The notes: a model not told the origin generated them from the sequence alone. Counted from the stretch's first letter, positions 43,253 through 54,711 are shown. The stretch: 64,000 nt of DNA from Pseudomonas mendocina (GCA_037482215.1 CP148074.1:2480001-2544000); one strand, 5' to 3'. Numbers and translations: made by a program.

Positions 43253-44293
43253 ATGCATATTCACGAATTTCACCAGTACCTTAGCGATCTCGGCGCCAAA
43301 CCCATGCACATCGGGCGGATTACCCGCTGCTGGCTGCGTGGTGTACCCCTGGACACCGGTACGCGTAATCAAAAAACCGAAAATTTCTTACCCTTACCGG
43401 TACGCGAAGCCATCCCTGACTTAACCGCGCAGCTGGACGGACTCGCCCGCTTGGCCTCTGAACACCCCGGCGCCGACGGTTCTGCACGCCTGCTGGTCGA
43501 GCTGGCTGACAAGCAGATGGTTGAAAGCGTCCTGCTGCCCCGCGATGGCCTGTGTGTCTCCAGCCAGGTCGGCTGCGCGGTGGGTTGCGTCTTCTGCATG
43601 ACCGGAAAGAGCGGCCTGCTGCGCCAGCTCAGCACCGCTGAGATCGTCGCCCAGGTCGCCCTGGCAAGGCGTTACCGCCCAGTCAAAAAAGTCGTATTCA
43701 TGGGCATGGGCGAACCGGCACATAACCTGGACAACGTACTGGATGCCATTGACCTGCTGGCCACTGAAGGCGGGATTGGCCAGCGTAATCTGGTGTTTTC
43801 TACCGTGGGTGACCCTCGTGTATTTGAGCGGCTACCACAGCAGAAAATCAGGCCTGCCCTTGCCCTGTCTCTGCACACCACAAACGCCGAACTGCGTCAG
43901 CAATTGCTGCCCCGCGCACCGAGAATAGACCCCGAAGAGCTGGTGGAGCTGGGTGAGCGCTATGCCCGACTGATTGACTACCCGATTCAGTACCAGTGGA
44001 CACTGCTTAAAGGTATTAACGACAGTCAGGAAGAAATGGACGGCATCCTTCGTCTACTCAAGGGCAAGTACGCGATTATGAACGTGATCCCATACAACAG
44101 CCTTGAAGAGGATGAATTCGACCGCCCCGACGGCGACCGCATCATTCAGATTGTCCGCTACCTGCACAGCCGCGGTGTGCTGACCAAAGTGCGTAACTCT
44201 GCCGGGCAGGATATTGACGGAGGCTGCGGCCAGCTGCGGGCGCGGGCCGCCGAATTGAGCAAGAAGCACCAGTTCAGATCAGCCAAGTCCTGA
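43253..44293 (+). CDS. RlmN/Cfr-like radical SAM RNA methyltransferase paralog
   Basis: This 346-residue radical SAM enzyme has a CxxxCxxC cluster motif in SQVGCAVGCVFCMTGKSG. The family-typical VVFMGMGEPAHNLDNV, STVGDPRVFERL and SLHTTNAELRQQLLP follow, with the C-terminal methyl-carrying Cys in DGGCGQLRA. These are the catalytic hallmarks of enzymes that methylate adenine C2 or C8 in RNA through a Cys-methyl intermediate. It is shorter at the N-terminus than normal RlmN and lies outside the usual rlmN context (ndk/pilF/ispG), so it is most likely a paralog with a different or overlapping target. The RNA substrate is unknown. Confidence 0.85.
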   Translation: MHIHEFHQYLSDLGAKPMHIGRITRCWLRGVPLDTGTRNQKTENFLPLPVREAIPDLTAQLDGLARLASEHPGADGSARLLVELADKQMVESVLLPRDGLCVSSQVGCAVGCVFCMTGKSGLLRQLSTAEIVAQVALARRYRPVKKVVFMGMGEPAHNLDNVLDAIDLLATEGGIGQRNLVFSTVGDPRVFERLPQQKIRPALALSLHTTNAELRQQLLPRAPRIDPEELVELGERYARLIDYPIQYQWTLLKGINDSQEEMDGILRLLKGKYAIMNVIPYNSLEEDEFDRPDGDRIIQIVRYLHSRGVLTKVRNSAGQDIDGGCGQLRARAAELSKKHQFRSAKS

Positions 44294-44316
44294 TCAAAAC
44301 CGTCCTATGCCCAATA

Positions 44317-44354
44317 AAAACGGCTTCAGTCACTACGTGATCTGAAGCCGTTTT
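44317..44354. terminator. bidirectional terminator between the RlmN-like gene and nfuA
   Basis: A 13-base stem aaaacggcttcag / ctgaagccgtttt with a 12-base loop and T/A tails lies between convergent stops. Confidence 0.85.
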
Positions 44355-44377
44355 ATTTCCACCTAACAAGCCGCGCC

Positions 44378-44977
<600 letters not shown>

Positions 44978-45052
44978 TCATGTTGCGCAGTGTACGCCAC
45001 ACAATGGCTGCGGGAAAGACGGAGTGTTTTAGTAGGAATATCCGTCCCTGCG

Positions 45053-45733
45053 CTAGGGTATGAGGAACTGAGCAATGGTATCGGCCGTTTCGTCCAGATG
45101 TTGCCGATGTGTAAAGCCCGAGCTCTTCAGCGGTTTAAGATCGTGATCTGCCGCCACCAACCAGTGCAACTGGATTGCAGATGAGAGCGAGTAGGCCTGC
45201 ACTGACGCGCGATTGCCCAGCGCGTCACGCTCACCTTGAATAATCAGCGTGGGCGTTTTTAACTCCGCCAAATGGGCCACTCGCGGCTTCTCTGGTTTGC
45301 CAGCCGCATAAAATGGATAGCCCAGACAAACCAAGGCATCAGCCCCGAGTTCATCAGCTAGTAAGCTGGCCATTCTCCCGCCCATTGACTTGCCACCAAT
45401 CGCCAACGGCCCTGCGACTTGTTGGCGCACCCTGGCATATACCTCACGCCACTGTTGGAGCAGTTGCACCTGAGGATTTGGCGGCCTTTTTTTTCCGTCA
45501 ACACGGCGATTAGCCATATAGGCGAACTCAAAGCGAATCACCTCAATACCGCGTGCTGCAAGGCTTTGTGCCATTACAGTCATGAACTCGCTATCCATCG
45601 GTGCACCGGCACCGTGGGCAAGAATCAACGTGGCTTTAACGGCCTCCTCAGGGATATCCCGAAGCCAGCCGCCATCGGCCTGCGCGTGGGTGTATTGATC
45701 CCCGTCAATAACTCCCTCATGCCCATTACTCAT
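45053..45733 (-). CDS. alpha/beta hydrolase (dienelactone hydrolase / KANL3-Tex30 type)
   Basis: This 226-residue protein has a single alpha/beta-hydrolase domain: an oxyanion segment ILAHGAGAPMDSEFM, the nucleophile elbow GKSMGGRMAS (GxSxG with Ser at about residue 116), an acid region LIIQGERDALG and the catalytic His in AADHDLKPLK. The set is complete, so it is probably active; the substrate is unknown. There is no signal peptide, so it is cytoplasmic. It has a GAGGT ribosome site and is divergent from ccoN-1. Confidence 0.85.
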   Translation of the reverse strand: MSNGHEGVIDGDQYTHAQADGGWLRDIPEEAVKATLILAHGAGAPMDSEFMTVMAQSLAARGIEVIRFEFAYMANRRVDGKKRPPNPQVQLLQQWREVYARVRQQVAGPLAIGGKSMGGRMASLLADELGADALVCLGYPFYAAGKPEKPRVAHLAELKTPTLIIQGERDALGNRASVQAYSLSSAIQLHWLVAADHDLKPLKSSGFTHRQHLDETADTIAQFLIP

Positions 45734-45834
45734 GCTTACCTCGCTAAAAAGAATCTGTGACGTGCGCTCATCCTACAGGCGCGCGCCCGCAGATTTTCAT
45801 TGATCTGCCTATAACCGTGGATGGAAGCCCAGAC

Positions 45835-47274
45835 ATGAACACAACCAGCAGTTCCGCCTACAACTACAAGGTGGTGCGCCAATTTGCCATCATGACGGTG
45901 GTGTGGGGCATTGTCGGGATGGGGCTCGGCGTCTTTATCGCCGCGCAACTGGCCTGGCCAGAGCTTAACTTTAACCTGCCGTGGACCAGCTTCGGACGCC
46001 TGCGCCCGTTGCATACTAACGCGGTAATTTTCGCCTTCGGCGGCTGCGCCCTGTTCGCCACCAGCTACTACGCTGTGCAGCGCACATCGCAAACCACCCT
46101 GTTCGCGCCAAAACTGGCTGCTTTCACCTTCTGGGGCTGGCAACTGGTCATCCTGCTGGCTGCGATCAGCCTGCCACTGGGCTGGACTTCCTCCAAGGAA
46201 TACGCAGAGCTGGAGTGGCCGATCGACATTCTGATCACCATCGTCTGGGTCAGCTATGCCATCGTGTTCTTCGGCACGGTCATGAAGCGTAATGTCAGCC
46301 ATATCTATGTAGGTAACTGGTTCTTCGGTGGCTTCATCATCACCGTTGCCCTGCTGCATGTGGTTAACAACCTGGAAATCCCAGTCACCCTGACCAAGTC
46401 CTACTCGCTCTATGCCGGCGCGACGGATGCCATGATTCAGTGGTGGTATGGTCATAACGCGGTGGGCTTCTTCCTGACCGCAGGCTTCCTCGGCATGATG
46501 TACTACTTCGTACCGAAGCAAGCGGGCCGCCCGGTTTATTCCTATCGCCTGTCCATCGTGCACTTCTGGGCACTGATTGCTGTGTACATCTGGGCCGGTC
46601 CTCACCACCTGCACTACACCGCTCTGCCGGACTGGGCTCAGTCCTTGGGCATGATCATGTCTCTGATCCTGCTGGCACCGAGCTGGGGCGGCATGATCAA
46701 CGGTATGATGACCCTCTCAGGCGCCTGGCATAAGCTGCGCACCGACCCGATCCTGCGCTTCCTGGTTGTGTCTTTGGCGTTCTACGGCATGTCGACCTTT
46801 GAAGGTCCGATGATGGCCATCAAAACCGTCAACGCACTCTCCCACTACACCGACTGGACCATCGGCCACGTACACGCTGGCGCCCTCGGTTGGGTTGCCA
46901 TGGTGTCCATCGGTTCGCTCTACCACCTGCTGCCGAAAGTCTTTGGCCGTAACGAAATGCACAGCATCGGTCTGATCAACGTGCACTTCTGGCTGGCCAC
47001 CATCGGCACTGTTCTGTACATCGCCTCCATGTGGGTTAACGGCATTGCCCAGGGCCTAATGTGGCGCGCAGTCAACGAAGACGGCACCCTGACCTACTCC
47101 TTTGTCGAAGCGCTGGAAGCCAGCCATCCAGGCTTTATCGTCCGCGTTATCGGTGGCGGCATCTTCTTCGCCGGCATGCTGGTTATGGCGTGGAACGTCT
47201 GGCTGACCGTACGCAACAGCAAGGCCGCCGAGATGGAAGCCGCTGCGCAGTTTTCGATTGAGGGGAGCCACTGA
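45835..47274 (+). CDS. ccoN1: cbb3-type cytochrome c oxidase subunit I, copy 1
   Basis: The 479-residue catalytic subunit has 12 membrane helices, binding heme b and the heme b3-CuB centre, and reduces oxygen with high affinity. Haem/CuB His ligands are in [40 protein letters not shown] and [18 protein letters not shown]. The ATG at 45835 is supported by GGAAG ahead of it and by alignment with the second copy. It is first gene of ccoN1-O1-Q1-P1 and shares a base with ccoO1 (TGATG). I saw no Anr box in the 100 bases upstream, consistent with a constitutive oxidase. Confidence 0.97.
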   Translation: MNTTSSSAYNYKVVRQFAIMTVVWGIVGMGLGVFIAAQLAWPELNFNLPWTSFGRLRPLHTNAVIFAFGGCALFATSYYAVQRTSQTTLFAPKLAAFTFWGWQLVILLAAISLPLGWTSSKEYAELEWPIDILITIVWVSYAIVFFGTVMKRNVSHIYVGNWFFGGFIITVALLHVVNNLEIPVTLTKSYSLYAGATDAMIQWWYGHNAVGFFLTAGFLGMMYYFVPKQAGRPVYSYRLSIVHFWALIAVYIWAGPHHLHYTALPDWAQSLGMIMSLILLAPSWGGMINGMMTLSGAWHKLRTDPILRFLVVSLAFYGMSTFEGPMMAIKTVNALSHYTDWTIGHVHAGALGWVAMVSIGSLYHLLPKVFGRNEMHSIGLINVHFWLATIGTVLYIASMWVNGIAQGLMWRAVNEDGTLTYSFVEALEASHPGFIVRVIGGGIFFAGMLVMAWNVWLTVRNSKAAEMEAAAQFSIEGSH

Positions 47275-47882
47275 TGAAACACGAAATTCTTGAAAAGAAC
47301 ATTGGCCTGATGGCGCTGATGATGGTGCTGGCAGTCAGCATTGGCGGCCTGACCCAGATCGTTCCGCTGTTCTTCCAGGACGTCACCAACGAGCCGGTCG
47401 CAGGCCTCAAGCCTTACACCGCCCTGCAGCTGGAAGGCCGCGACATCTATATCCGTGAAGGCTGCGTTGGCTGCCACTCACAGATGATCCGTCCATTCCG
47501 TGCTGAAACCGAGCGTTATGGTCACTACTCCGTGGCCGGTGAAAGCGTTTGGGATCACCCGTTCCTGTGGGGTTCTAAACGTACTGGCCCTGATCTGGCT
47601 CGTGTGGGTGGTCGCTACTCGGATGAATGGCAGCGTGCGCACTTGTACAACCCACGCAACGTCGTGCCCGAATCGAAGATGCCTGCTTACCCATGGCTGG
47701 TAGACAGCACTCTCGACGGCCAGGACACCGCTAAGAAGATGCAGGCTTTGCGCACCCTGGGTGTTCCATACACAGACGAAGATATCGCTGGCGCCAAAGA
47801 TGCCGTGAAAGGCAAAAGCGAAATGGACGCAATTGTTGCTTACCTGCAAGTGCTTGGCACTGCCGTGAAGAACAAAAGGTAA
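47274..47882 (+). CDS. ccoO1: cbb3 oxidase subunit II (mono-haem cytochrome c), copy 1
   Basis: The 202-residue protein has one N-terminal membrane anchor (about residues 10-32) and a periplasmic cytochrome c domain with haem site CVGCH near residue 64. The axial Met is probably in KMPAYPW. It passes electrons from CcoP to CcoN. It is nearly identical to the second copy; only scattered changes are visible, mostly in the last third. Confidence 0.97.
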   Translation: MKHEILEKNIGLMALMMVLAVSIGGLTQIVPLFFQDVTNEPVAGLKPYTALQLEGRDIYIREGCVGCHSQMIRPFRAETERYGHYSVAGESVWDHPFLWGSKRTGPDLARVGGRYSDEWQRAHLYNPRNVVPESKMPAYPWLVDSTLDGQDTAKKMQALRTLGVPYTDEDIAGAKDAVKGKSEMDAIVAYLQVLGTAVKNKR

Positions 47883-47886
47883 GTCC

Positions 47887-48069
47887 ATGTCCCTTGACCT
47901 TATAGACATCGGCACACTGCGTGGCATAGGTACAGCCATGGTCTTCATGGCCTTCACCTGCGTCACCCTGTGGGCATACAGCAGCAAGCGCAAGCAGGCT
48001 TTTGATGAGGCCGCCCTGCTGCCATTTGCCGATGAAACCAAGCACGCAGTACCAAGGAGCAATACCTAA
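47887..48069 (+). CDS. ccoQ1: cbb3 oxidase small subunit CcoQ, copy 1
   Basis: The 60-residue protein has one membrane helix (about residues 12-32, [18 protein letters not shown]) and a short charged tail [18 protein letters not shown]. CcoQ stabilises the cbb3 complex. Its stop overlaps the ccoP1 ATG by one base (TAATG). Confidence 0.93.
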   Translation: MSLDLIDIGTLRGIGTAMVFMAFTCVTLWAYSSKRKQAFDEAALLPFADETKHAVPRSNT

Positions 48070-49001
48070 TGACCACATTCTGGAGCTGGTACGTTACGGC
48101 GCTGACTGTCGGCACCCTTATCGCTCTGTTCTGGCTAATCTTTGCCACCCGCAAGAGCGAGGTGCACAAAAGTCCTACCGATAAAACCATGGGCCATGCT
48201 TTCGATGGCATTGAGGAATATGACAACCCACTGCCGAAGTGGTGGTTCATGTTGTTCATTGGCACCCTGATTTTCAGCGTGGGCTATCTGGTGCTCTACC
48301 CTGGCCTGGGCAACTGGAAAGGTGTTCTGCCTGGCTATGAAGATGGCTGGACTCAGGACAAACAATGGGAGCGCGAAATGGATGTGGCCAATGAGCTGTA
48401 TGGCCCTATCTTCGCCAAATATGCCGCTATGCCGCTGGAAGAAGTCGTCAAGGATGAGCGCGCACTGAAGATGGGGGGCCGCATGTTCGCCACCTATTGC
48501 TCGGTTTGCCACGGCTCTGATGCAAAAGGCAGCTATGGCTTCCCGAATCTGACCGACACCTCATGGCGTTGGGGTGGCTCTTCGGCTGAGATCAAGGCAA
48601 GCATCCTTAATGGCCGCCACGGCATGATGCCGCCACAAGGCGAAATCATAGGTGAGGACGGTGTTCGCAATGTTGCCGCATACGTACTGACCGAGCTGGC
48701 CGGACGCAAACTGCCGGAAGGCACTGAAGCTGACGTCAGCAAGGGCAAGGAAGTCTTCGGCACAGTCTGCTTCGCCTGCCATGGTGCAGACGGCAAAGGC
48801 ATGGCTGCACTGGGCGCACCAGACCTGACCTCCCCTGCCGCCTTCATCTACGGCAGCAGTTTTGCGCAGATCCAACAAACTGTACGTCACGGCCGTATGG
48901 GCCAAATGCCAGCCCAAGAGCAATATTTGGGTAATGACAAGGTCCACCTGCTCGCCGCTTATGTCATGAGCCTGAGCAAGCAAGCAACTGCTGAAGAGTA
49001 A
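48069..49001 (+). CDS. ccoP1: cbb3 oxidase subunit III (di-haem cytochrome c), copy 1
   Basis: The 310-residue protein has an N-terminal helix (about residues 5-24), a second one near 57-77 and two cytochrome c domains with haem sites CSVCH and CFACH. It accepts electrons from soluble cytochromes and passes them to CcoO. It is 21 residues shorter than CcoP2, missing an insertion after the second helix. It is followed by a hairpin at 49020. Confidence 0.96.
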   Translation: MTTFWSWYVTALTVGTLIALFWLIFATRKSEVHKSPTDKTMGHAFDGIEEYDNPLPKWWFMLFIGTLIFSVGYLVLYPGLGNWKGVLPGYEDGWTQDKQWEREMDVANELYGPIFAKYAAMPLEEVVKDERALKMGGRMFATYCSVCHGSDAKGSYGFPNLTDTSWRWGGSSAEIKASILNGRHGMMPPQGEIIGEDGVRNVAAYVLTELAGRKLPEGTEADVSKGKEVFGTVCFACHGADGKGMAALGAPDLTSPAAFIYGSSFAQIQQTVRHGRMGQMPAQEQYLGNDKVHLLAAYVMSLSKQATAEE

Positions 49002-49019
49002 TTCTTCATCTGCAAAACT

Positions 49020-49070
49020 GGCTGGCGACTCAGGGTCGCCAGCCACCTCACCCGACCATCGGGTCATTTT
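49020..49070 (+). terminator. hairpins after the first cco operon
   Basis: A perfect 10-base stem (ggctggcgac / gtcgccagcc, 49020-49044) is followed by a small acccg/cgggt stem and CATTTTCTT. Together they look like a leaky or composite terminator of ccoN1O1Q1P1. Confidence 0.55.
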
Positions 49071-49366
49071 CTTATGCGACGCAAGGTCGCACCCCGGAAC
49101 TGCGGGTACAGACGCTGGCGATCAGTTGGGCTAATCTAGTTTGCAGTCGCCACCCGTCATAAGTTCAAGGCGATTCCCATCTTTGCGCTAAATCTTTTAT
49201 TGCGTTTTGTTGCCAGAACTACCTTGCGTGAAGGTTCCAACTGAGCTCAAAAGCGCCCTGAAAGCCTTATAGCGCCGGCCTGCGCCGTTGCAATGAATTG
49301 GCGTCTTCTCCATACTTGCCGCCGATTTTTGCCCCTGAAAAATCCATAAAACCGTGGAACCCCATA
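49071..49366. other. promoter region of the second cco operon
   Basis: These 296 bases lie upstream of ccoN2. I searched by eye for TTGAT-N4-ATCAA and found no convincing Anr box, although cco2 of P. aeruginosa is Anr-controlled. No gene is apparent. A ribosome site is weak (GTGGAACCCC). Confidence 0.4.
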
Positions 49367-50809
49367 ATGAGCACAGCAATCAGTCAGACTGCTTATAACT
49401 ACAAGGTGGTTCGCCAATTCGCCGTGATGACGGTGATTTGGGGAGTCATTGGCATGGGTCTAGGCGTGTTCATCGCTGCACAACTTGTGTGGCCTGAACT
49501 CAACCTGGGCCTTGAATGGACGAGCTTCGGCCGTCTCCGCCCGCTTCACACTAACGCGGTAATCTTCGCGTTCGGTGGTTGCGCCCTGTTTGCCACGTCT
49601 TACTACGTGGTACAGCGCACCTGCCAGACTCGTTTGATTTCCGACGGTTTGGCTGCCTTCACCTTCTGGGGCTGGCAAGCGGTTATCGTTGCAGCGGTTA
49701 TCACCCTGCCACTGGGCTACACCAGCTCCAAAGAGTACGCCGAGCTGGAATGGCCAATTGATATCCTGCTGGCTATTGTGTGGATTGCTTATGCCGTGCT
49801 GTTCTTCGGCACCGTGATGAAGCGTAAAACCAAGCATATCTATGTAGGTAACTGGTTCTACGGTGCATTCATCCTAGTTACTGCCATGCTGCACATCGTT
49901 AACAGTGCAGAAATGCCGGTCAGCCTGTTCAAGTCGTACTCAATGTACGCTGGTGCAACTGACGCCATGATCCAATGGTGGTACGGCCACAACGCCGTAG
50001 GTTTCTTCCTGACCACCGGCTTCCTGGGCATGATGTACTACTTCGTACCGAAGCAGGCTGAACGTCCGATCTACTCGTACCGCCTGTCTATCGTGCACTT
50101 CTGGGCACTGATCACCCTGTACATCTGGGCCGGTCCTCACCACCTGCACTACACCGCTCTGCCAGACTGGGCTCAGTCTCTAGGTATGGCGATGTCGGTC
50201 ATCCTGCTGGCTCCAAGCTGGGGCGGCATGATCAACGGTATGATGAGCCTGTCGGGTGCTTGGCATAAGCTGCGTACCGACCCAATCCTGCGCTTCCTGG
50301 TTGTGTCCTTGGCGTTCTATGGCATGTCGACCTTCGAAGGTCCGATGATGGCCATCAAAACTGTCAACGCACTGTCGCACTACACTGACTGGACCATCGG
50401 CCACGTACACGCTGGTGCGCTTGGCTGGGTTGCCATGATCTCCATCGGTGCGCTGTACCACCTGATCCCGCGCGTATTTGCTCGTCCGCAAATGCACAGC
50501 ATCGGCCTGATCAACGCCCACTTCTGGTTGGCGACTATCGGCACCGTGCTGTACATCGCTTCTATGTGGGTAAACGGCATCACCCAAGGCCTGATGTGGC
50601 GCGCAGTCAACGAAGACGGCACCCTCACCTACTCCTTCGTTGAAGCCCTTGAAGCAAGCCACCCGGGCTTTATGGTCCGCGCACTCGGCGGTGCATTCTT
50701 CGTCGCCGGCATGCTGCTGATGGCTTACAACACCTACCGCACCGTGCGTGCAGCTAAAGCTTCTGAATACGAAGCTGCTGCACAGATCCCTGCCGGAGTA
50801 GCGCACTGA
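49367..50809 (+). CDS. ccoN2: cbb3-type cytochrome c oxidase subunit I, copy 2
   Basis: The 480-residue paralog of CcoN1 keeps all His ligand motifs ([50 protein letters not shown]). Long stretches of the central helices are the same in both copies; differences cluster at the N- and C-termini and in 120-180. The ATG at 49367 fits the paralog start. First gene of ccoN2-O2-Q2-P2, overlapping ccoO2 by one base. Confidence 0.97.
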   Translation: MSTAISQTAYNYKVVRQFAVMTVIWGVIGMGLGVFIAAQLVWPELNLGLEWTSFGRLRPLHTNAVIFAFGGCALFATSYYVVQRTCQTRLISDGLAAFTFWGWQAVIVAAVITLPLGYTSSKEYAELEWPIDILLAIVWIAYAVLFFGTVMKRKTKHIYVGNWFYGAFILVTAMLHIVNSAEMPVSLFKSYSMYAGATDAMIQWWYGHNAVGFFLTTGFLGMMYYFVPKQAERPIYSYRLSIVHFWALITLYIWAGPHHLHYTALPDWAQSLGMAMSVILLAPSWGGMINGMMSLSGAWHKLRTDPILRFLVVSLAFYGMSTFEGPMMAIKTVNALSHYTDWTIGHVHAGALGWVAMISIGALYHLIPRVFARPQMHSIGLINAHFWLATIGTVLYIASMWVNGITQGLMWRAVNEDGTLTYSFVEALEASHPGFMVRALGGAFFVAGMLLMAYNTYRTVRAAKASEYEAAAQIPAGVAH

Positions 50810-51417
50810 TGAAACACGAAATTATTGAGAAGAATATTGGCCTGATGGCGCTGCTGATGGTTATCGCCGTCAGCATCGGTGGCCTGACTCAAATCGTTCC
50901 GCTGTTTTTCCAGGACGTCACCAACGAGCCGGTGGAAGGCCTCAAGCCTTACACCGCACTGCAACTGGAAGGCCGTGATGTTTACATCGCTAACGGCTGT
51001 GTGGGCTGCCACTCCCAGATGATTCGCCCGTTCCGTGCTGAAACCGAGCGCTATGGCCACTACTCCGTAGCTGGCGAAAGCGTTTGGGATCACCCGTTCC
51101 TGTGGGGCTCCAAGCGCACTGGTCCTGATCTGGCCCGTGTGGGTGGTCGCTACTCTGATGAGTGGCAACGTGCTCACCTGTACAACCCGCGCAACGTGGT
51201 TCCTGAGTCGAAGATGCCGGCCTACCCATGGCTGGTTGAGAACAAGCTTGACGGCAAACACACCGCCAAGAAGATGGAAGTCCTGCGTGACATGGGCGTT
51301 CCTTACACCGACGAAGACATTGCCGGTGCTAAAGACGCAGTGAAAGGCAAGACCGAAATGGACGCGATTGTTGCGTACCTGCAGGTTCTCGGAACTTCTA
51401 TCAAGAACAAACGGTAA
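50809..51417 (+). CDS. ccoO2: cbb3 oxidase subunit II (mono-haem cytochrome c), copy 2
   Basis: The 202-residue paralog of CcoO1 has the same anchor and haem site CVGCH. The two proteins differ at only about 20 positions by eye (for example [20 protein letters not shown] instead of [20 protein letters not shown]). It delivers electrons to CcoN2. Confidence 0.97.
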   Translation: MKHEIIEKNIGLMALLMVIAVSIGGLTQIVPLFFQDVTNEPVEGLKPYTALQLEGRDVYIANGCVGCHSQMIRPFRAETERYGHYSVAGESVWDHPFLWGSKRTGPDLARVGGRYSDEWQRAHLYNPRNVVPESKMPAYPWLVENKLDGKHTAKKMEVLRDMGVPYTDEDIAGAKDAVKGKTEMDAIVAYLQVLGTSIKNKR

Positions 51418-51423
51418 CGCACG

Positions 51424-51609
51424 ATGGATATCGGGACTATTCGTGGCATAGGCACAGCAATTGTATTCATCGCCTTCATTGGCGTGGTGCTCTGGGCCTA
51501 CAGCAGCAAGCGCAAATCAAGCTTCGACGAAGCCGCTAACCTGCCCTTCGCCGACGATCCCAAACCCAACGAGCGTGACGAGCAATCTTCCAGGAGCAAT
51601 AACCAATGA
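51424..51609 (+). CDS. ccoQ2: cbb3 oxidase small subunit CcoQ, copy 2
   Basis: The 61-residue protein has one membrane helix ([18 protein letters not shown]) followed by [19 protein letters not shown]. It overlaps ccoP2 by four bases (ATGA). It is more diverged from copy 1 than CcoO is. Confidence 0.93.
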   Translation: MDIGTIRGIGTAIVFIAFIGVVLWAYSSKRKSSFDEAANLPFADDPKPNERDEQSSRSNNQ

Positions 51610-52601
51610 CCACGTTCTGGAGTTGGTACGTAACCATTCTGTCTCTGGGCACCATTTTTGCCCTGACTTGGCTGATTTTCGGTACCCGTAAAGGCCAGCG
51701 TCAGGAGACAACTGAAGAGACTTTGGGCCATTCCTTTGATGGCATCGAAGAGTATGACAACCCACTGCCGAAATGGTGGTTCATGCTGTTTGTGGGCACT
51801 ATCGTGTTCGCACTCGGCTACCTGGCTCTGTACCCAGGCCTGGGTAACTGGAAAGGCCTGCTGCCGGGCTACGACTATCTGGACAACGAAGCCAAAACTC
51901 CGTTTGTCAGCAGCGTCCAGATCGCCGACGGCTCCAACCGCCACAGCGGCTGGACCGGTGCTGCTCAGTGGGAAAAAGAGATGCTGAAGGCCGACGCTGA
52001 ATATGGCCCGATCTTCGCCAAATACGCAGCCATGCCAATCGAAGAAGTGGCAAAAGACGAGAAAGCCCTGAAAATGGGTGGCCGTCTGTTTGCCTCCAAC
52101 TGCTCGGTTTGCCACGGCTCCGATGCTAAGGGCAGCTACGGCTTCCCGAACCTGACCGACAGCGAATGGCGCTGGGGCGGCTCCACTGCCGAGATCAAAG
52201 CCACTATCCTCAGTGGCCGTCACGGCGTGATGCCTCCACAAGCCAGTGTTATTGGTGAAGACGGCGTACGCAACGTTGCTGCTTACGTTCTGACCGAACT
52301 GGCTGGCCGCAAGCTGCCTGAAGGTACCGAAGCTGATGTAGCTAAAGGTAAAGAAATCTTCGGCACTGTTTGCTTCGCCTGCCACGGCGCAGACGGTAAA
52401 GGTATGGCGGCTATGGGTGCGCCTAACCTGACCAACCCGAGCGCGTTCATCTACGGCAGCAGCTATGCTCAGTTGCAGCAGACCATCCGTTACGGTCGCA
52501 GCAACGCAATGCCTGCTCAGGAAGCCTTCCTCGGTAACGATAAGGTTCACCTGCTGGCTGCCTATGTGTACAGCCTGTCCCACAAGGCAGCTGAACAGTA
52601 A
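51606..52601 (+). CDS. ccoP2: cbb3 oxidase subunit III (di-haem cytochrome c), copy 2
   Basis: The 331-residue protein is like CcoP1, with two N-terminal helices and haem sites CSVCH and CFACH, but carries an extra segment after the second helix (about residues 95-120, around [20 protein letters not shown]). The extra loop lies on the periplasmic side before the first cytochrome domain and could affect which cytochrome donates electrons. Followed by a strong terminator. Confidence 0.96.
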   Translation: MTTFWSWYVTILSLGTIFALTWLIFGTRKGQRQETTEETLGHSFDGIEEYDNPLPKWWFMLFVGTIVFALGYLALYPGLGNWKGLLPGYDYLDNEAKTPFVSSVQIADGSNRHSGWTGAAQWEKEMLKADAEYGPIFAKYAAMPIEEVAKDEKALKMGGRLFASNCSVCHGSDAKGSYGFPNLTDSEWRWGGSTAEIKATILSGRHGVMPPQASVIGEDGVRNVAAYVLTELAGRKLPEGTEADVAKGKEIFGTVCFACHGADGKGMAAMGAPNLTNPSAFIYGSSYAQLQQTIRYGRSNAMPAQEAFLGNDKVHLLAAYVYSLSHKAAEQ

Positions 52602-52633
52602 AAGCCTGGTTCTTTCCTAACCCGAAAGACCCG

Positions 52634-52678
52634 ACTGCCCGGAGCGCGACCTAGCGTCGCACCCGGGCAGTGCTTTTT
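52634..52678 (+). terminator. Rho-independent terminator after ccoP2
   Basis: Stem actgcccgg / ccgggcagt with an inner gcgac/gtcgc stem and TTTTT at the end. Confidence 0.82.
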
Positions 52679-52766
52679 CAGGCGTACCATATGAGAAGTA
52701 CCGTGAAATGACCCAGGCCGGCACGTATCAGCCAGGGCTGCCAATCAACCGCCGTGGTATGCATTG

Positions 52767-54179
52767 ATGAGCAATCAAATTCCTGTAAAAGACGTAACAC
52801 CTGCCTCTTCCAACTCGTCGACTGTTGATCTGTACGCCAGTCGCGAAAAGATTTACACCCGCGCTTTCAGCGGCCTGTTCCGCAACCTCCGCATGGTCGG
52901 TGGTGCCACCCTCTTCCTTCTTTATTTCGGTACGGTCTGGATCAACTGGGGCGGCCATCAGGCTGTCTGGTGGAACCTGCCTGAGCGTAAGTTCTATATT
53001 TTTGGCTCGACCTTCTGGCCACAAGACTTCGTTCTGCTCTCAGCATTGCTGATCATCTGCGCCTTTGGCCTGTTCTTCATCACCGTTTTCGCCGGGCGCG
53101 TCTGGTGCGGGTACACCTGTCCGCAAAGTGTGTTCACGTGGGTATTCATGTGGGCTGAGAAGGTGACTGAAGGTGACCGTAATCAGCGCATGAAGCTCGA
53201 CAAGAGCCCCATGAGCGCAAGTAAATTCTTTAAGAAACTGGCTAAGCACAGCATCTGGCTGGCCGTTTCGGTAGCCACTGCAATTACATTCGTTGGCTAC
53301 TTCACACCTATCCGCGAACTCATTCCTGACCTCGTTACCCTCGAAGCGAATGGTTGGGCACTGTTCTGGGTCGGTTTCTTCACCCTCGCCACCTACGGCA
53401 ATGCCGGGTACTTGCGCGAACAAGTGTGCATCTACATGTGCCCTTATGCGCGCTTCCAGAGCGTGATGTTTGACCAGGACACCCTGATCGTTTCCTACGA
53501 CCCACGCCGTGGCGAAAGCCGTGGCCCACGTAAGCGCGATGCCGATTACAAAGCCCAAGGGCTGGGTGACTGCATCGACTGCAAACTGTGCGTACACGTC
53601 TGCCCGACTGGCATCGACATCCGTGACGGCCTGCAAATTGAGTGCATCGGCTGCGCGGCCTGTATCGACGCCTGCGACAGCATCATGGATAAGATGAACT
53701 ATCCAAAGGGGCTAATCAGCTACACCACTGAGCACAACCTCTCTGGCAAGAAAACCAACTTGGTTCGCCCTCGCTTGATCGGCTATGCCATCGCCCTGGT
53801 CGCCATGTTCTGCGTATTCGCATATGCCATTTCCAGCCGCTCGCTGGTTGAATTGGATGTGCTGAAAGACCGCGTGCTGTTCCGCGAAAACGAGGAAGGT
53901 CGCATCGAGAACGTGTACACCCTGAAGATCATGAACAAGGCTCAACACAGCGTGTCGTATGTGATTGAAGCCGCCGGTCTGGATGGACTCGTCTACGAAG
54001 GGAAACGAGAAGTTACAGCTGAAGCTGGTGAAGTGCTCACACTCCCGGTAGAACTCTCCATCGCGCCTGAGAAACTGCCGTCAAGCGCTAACGAGATTCT
54101 CTTCCGTGTTCAGGCAGTCGATACACCTGATATTAAAACCCAAGCCGACAGCCGCTTTATCGGTCCAAGCGTGCGCTGA
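52767..54179 (+). CDS. ccoG: cbb3 oxidase accessory protein CcoG (FixG/RdxA)
   Basis: The 470-residue membrane iron-sulfur protein has about five helices (first near residues 45-65, then around 95-115, 165-185, 200-220 and 340-360). Two 4Fe-4S ferredoxin sites are [14 protein letters not shown] and [13 protein letters not shown], and extra Cys are in [11 protein letters not shown] and [12 protein letters not shown]-terminal immunoglobulin-like domain is periplasmic. It is thought to reduce Cu(II) to Cu(I) for CuB insertion. First gene of ccoGHIS; the ATG at 52767 has weak upstream signals. Confidence 0.95.
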   Translation: MSNQIPVKDVTPASSNSSTVDLYASREKIYTRAFSGLFRNLRMVGGATLFLLYFGTVWINWGGHQAVWWNLPERKFYIFGSTFWPQDFVLLSALLIICAFGLFFITVFAGRVWCGYTCPQSVFTWVFMWAEKVTEGDRNQRMKLDKSPMSASKFFKKLAKHSIWLAVSVATAITFVGYFTPIRELIPDLVTLEANGWALFWVGFFTLATYGNAGYLREQVCIYMCPYARFQSVMFDQDTLIVSYDPRRGESRGPRKRDADYKAQGLGDCIDCKLCVHVCPTGIDIRDGLQIECIGCAACIDACDSIMDKMNYPKGLISYTTEHNLSGKKTNLVRPRLIGYAIALVAMFCVFAYAISSRSLVELDVLKDRVLFRENEEGRIENVYTLKIMNKAQHSVSYVIEAAGLDGLVYEGKREVTAEAGEVLTLPVELSIAPEKLPSSANEILFRVQAVDTPDIKTQADSRFIGPSVR

Positions 54180-54190
54180 ACGAGATACCC

Positions 54191-54703
54191 ATGAGCGAAG
54201 TTGAAAAGTCCCCCGTCAAACCCTGGTACAAACAGTTCTGGCCTTGGTTCATCATTGCCTTGCTCGCCTATTCGGTGGCGCAAGGCACTGGCCTGCTGTA
54301 TTTCGCCAGCACCAACCCTCCGGGGCTGATTTCTGACGATTACTATGACGTCGGCAAGGGCATCAACCAGTCGCTGGAACGTGAAGAGCTGGCTGCACGC
54401 CTACAAGTCCAAGGGACCTTGGTCCTGAACAACGAAACAGGCCAGGCCAGCTTGCAGCTCACCGGTAACAGCCGCCCACCGCAACTGATCCTCAACTTGG
54501 TATCCCCTACCCAGCCGGAGCGCGATCGCCGCGTTATCTTGCAGCCACAAGCTGACGGCAGCTACAGCGGGCATATGACTGATGCTGTCGAAGGTCGTCG
54601 TTTCGTTGAGCTGTTGGGTGAAGAAGGCGGTAAACAGTGGCGCCTTTTTGAAGAGGAAACTGTCGCCAGCGAGAGAAGTATTCTTCTCGGTGACGAACAC
54701 TAA
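54191..54703 (+). CDS. ccoH: cbb3 oxidase assembly protein CcoH (FixH family)
   Basis: The 170-residue protein has one N-terminal membrane segment (about residues 15-37: [23 protein letters not shown]) and a periplasmic beta-rich domain containing [12 protein letters not shown], typical of FixH. It is needed for stable assembly of cbb3 oxidase, near the copper ATPase. It sits between ccoG and ccoI with short spacers (11 and 8 bases). Confidence 0.92.
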   Translation: MSEVEKSPVKPWYKQFWPWFIIALLAYSVAQGTGLLYFASTNPPGLISDDYYDVGKGINQSLEREELAARLQVQGTLVLNNETGQASLQLTGNSRPPQLILNLVSPTQPERDRRVILQPQADGSYSGHMTDAVEGRRFVELLGEEGGKQWRLFEEETVASERSILLGDEH

Positions 54704-54711
54704 TCCCAGCA

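Noticed and set aside
45736..46614. 292-codon frame opposite ccoN1
   Set aside because: His/Asp/Gln-rich reading of the complementary strand of a conserved oxidase subunit; a shadow of codon bias.
49140..49255. Possible FNR/Anr half-sites (TTGC..., ...CAA) before ccoN2
   Set aside because: The best pairs have wrong spacing (11 instead of 8 bases) and lack the TTGAT/ATCAA cores.
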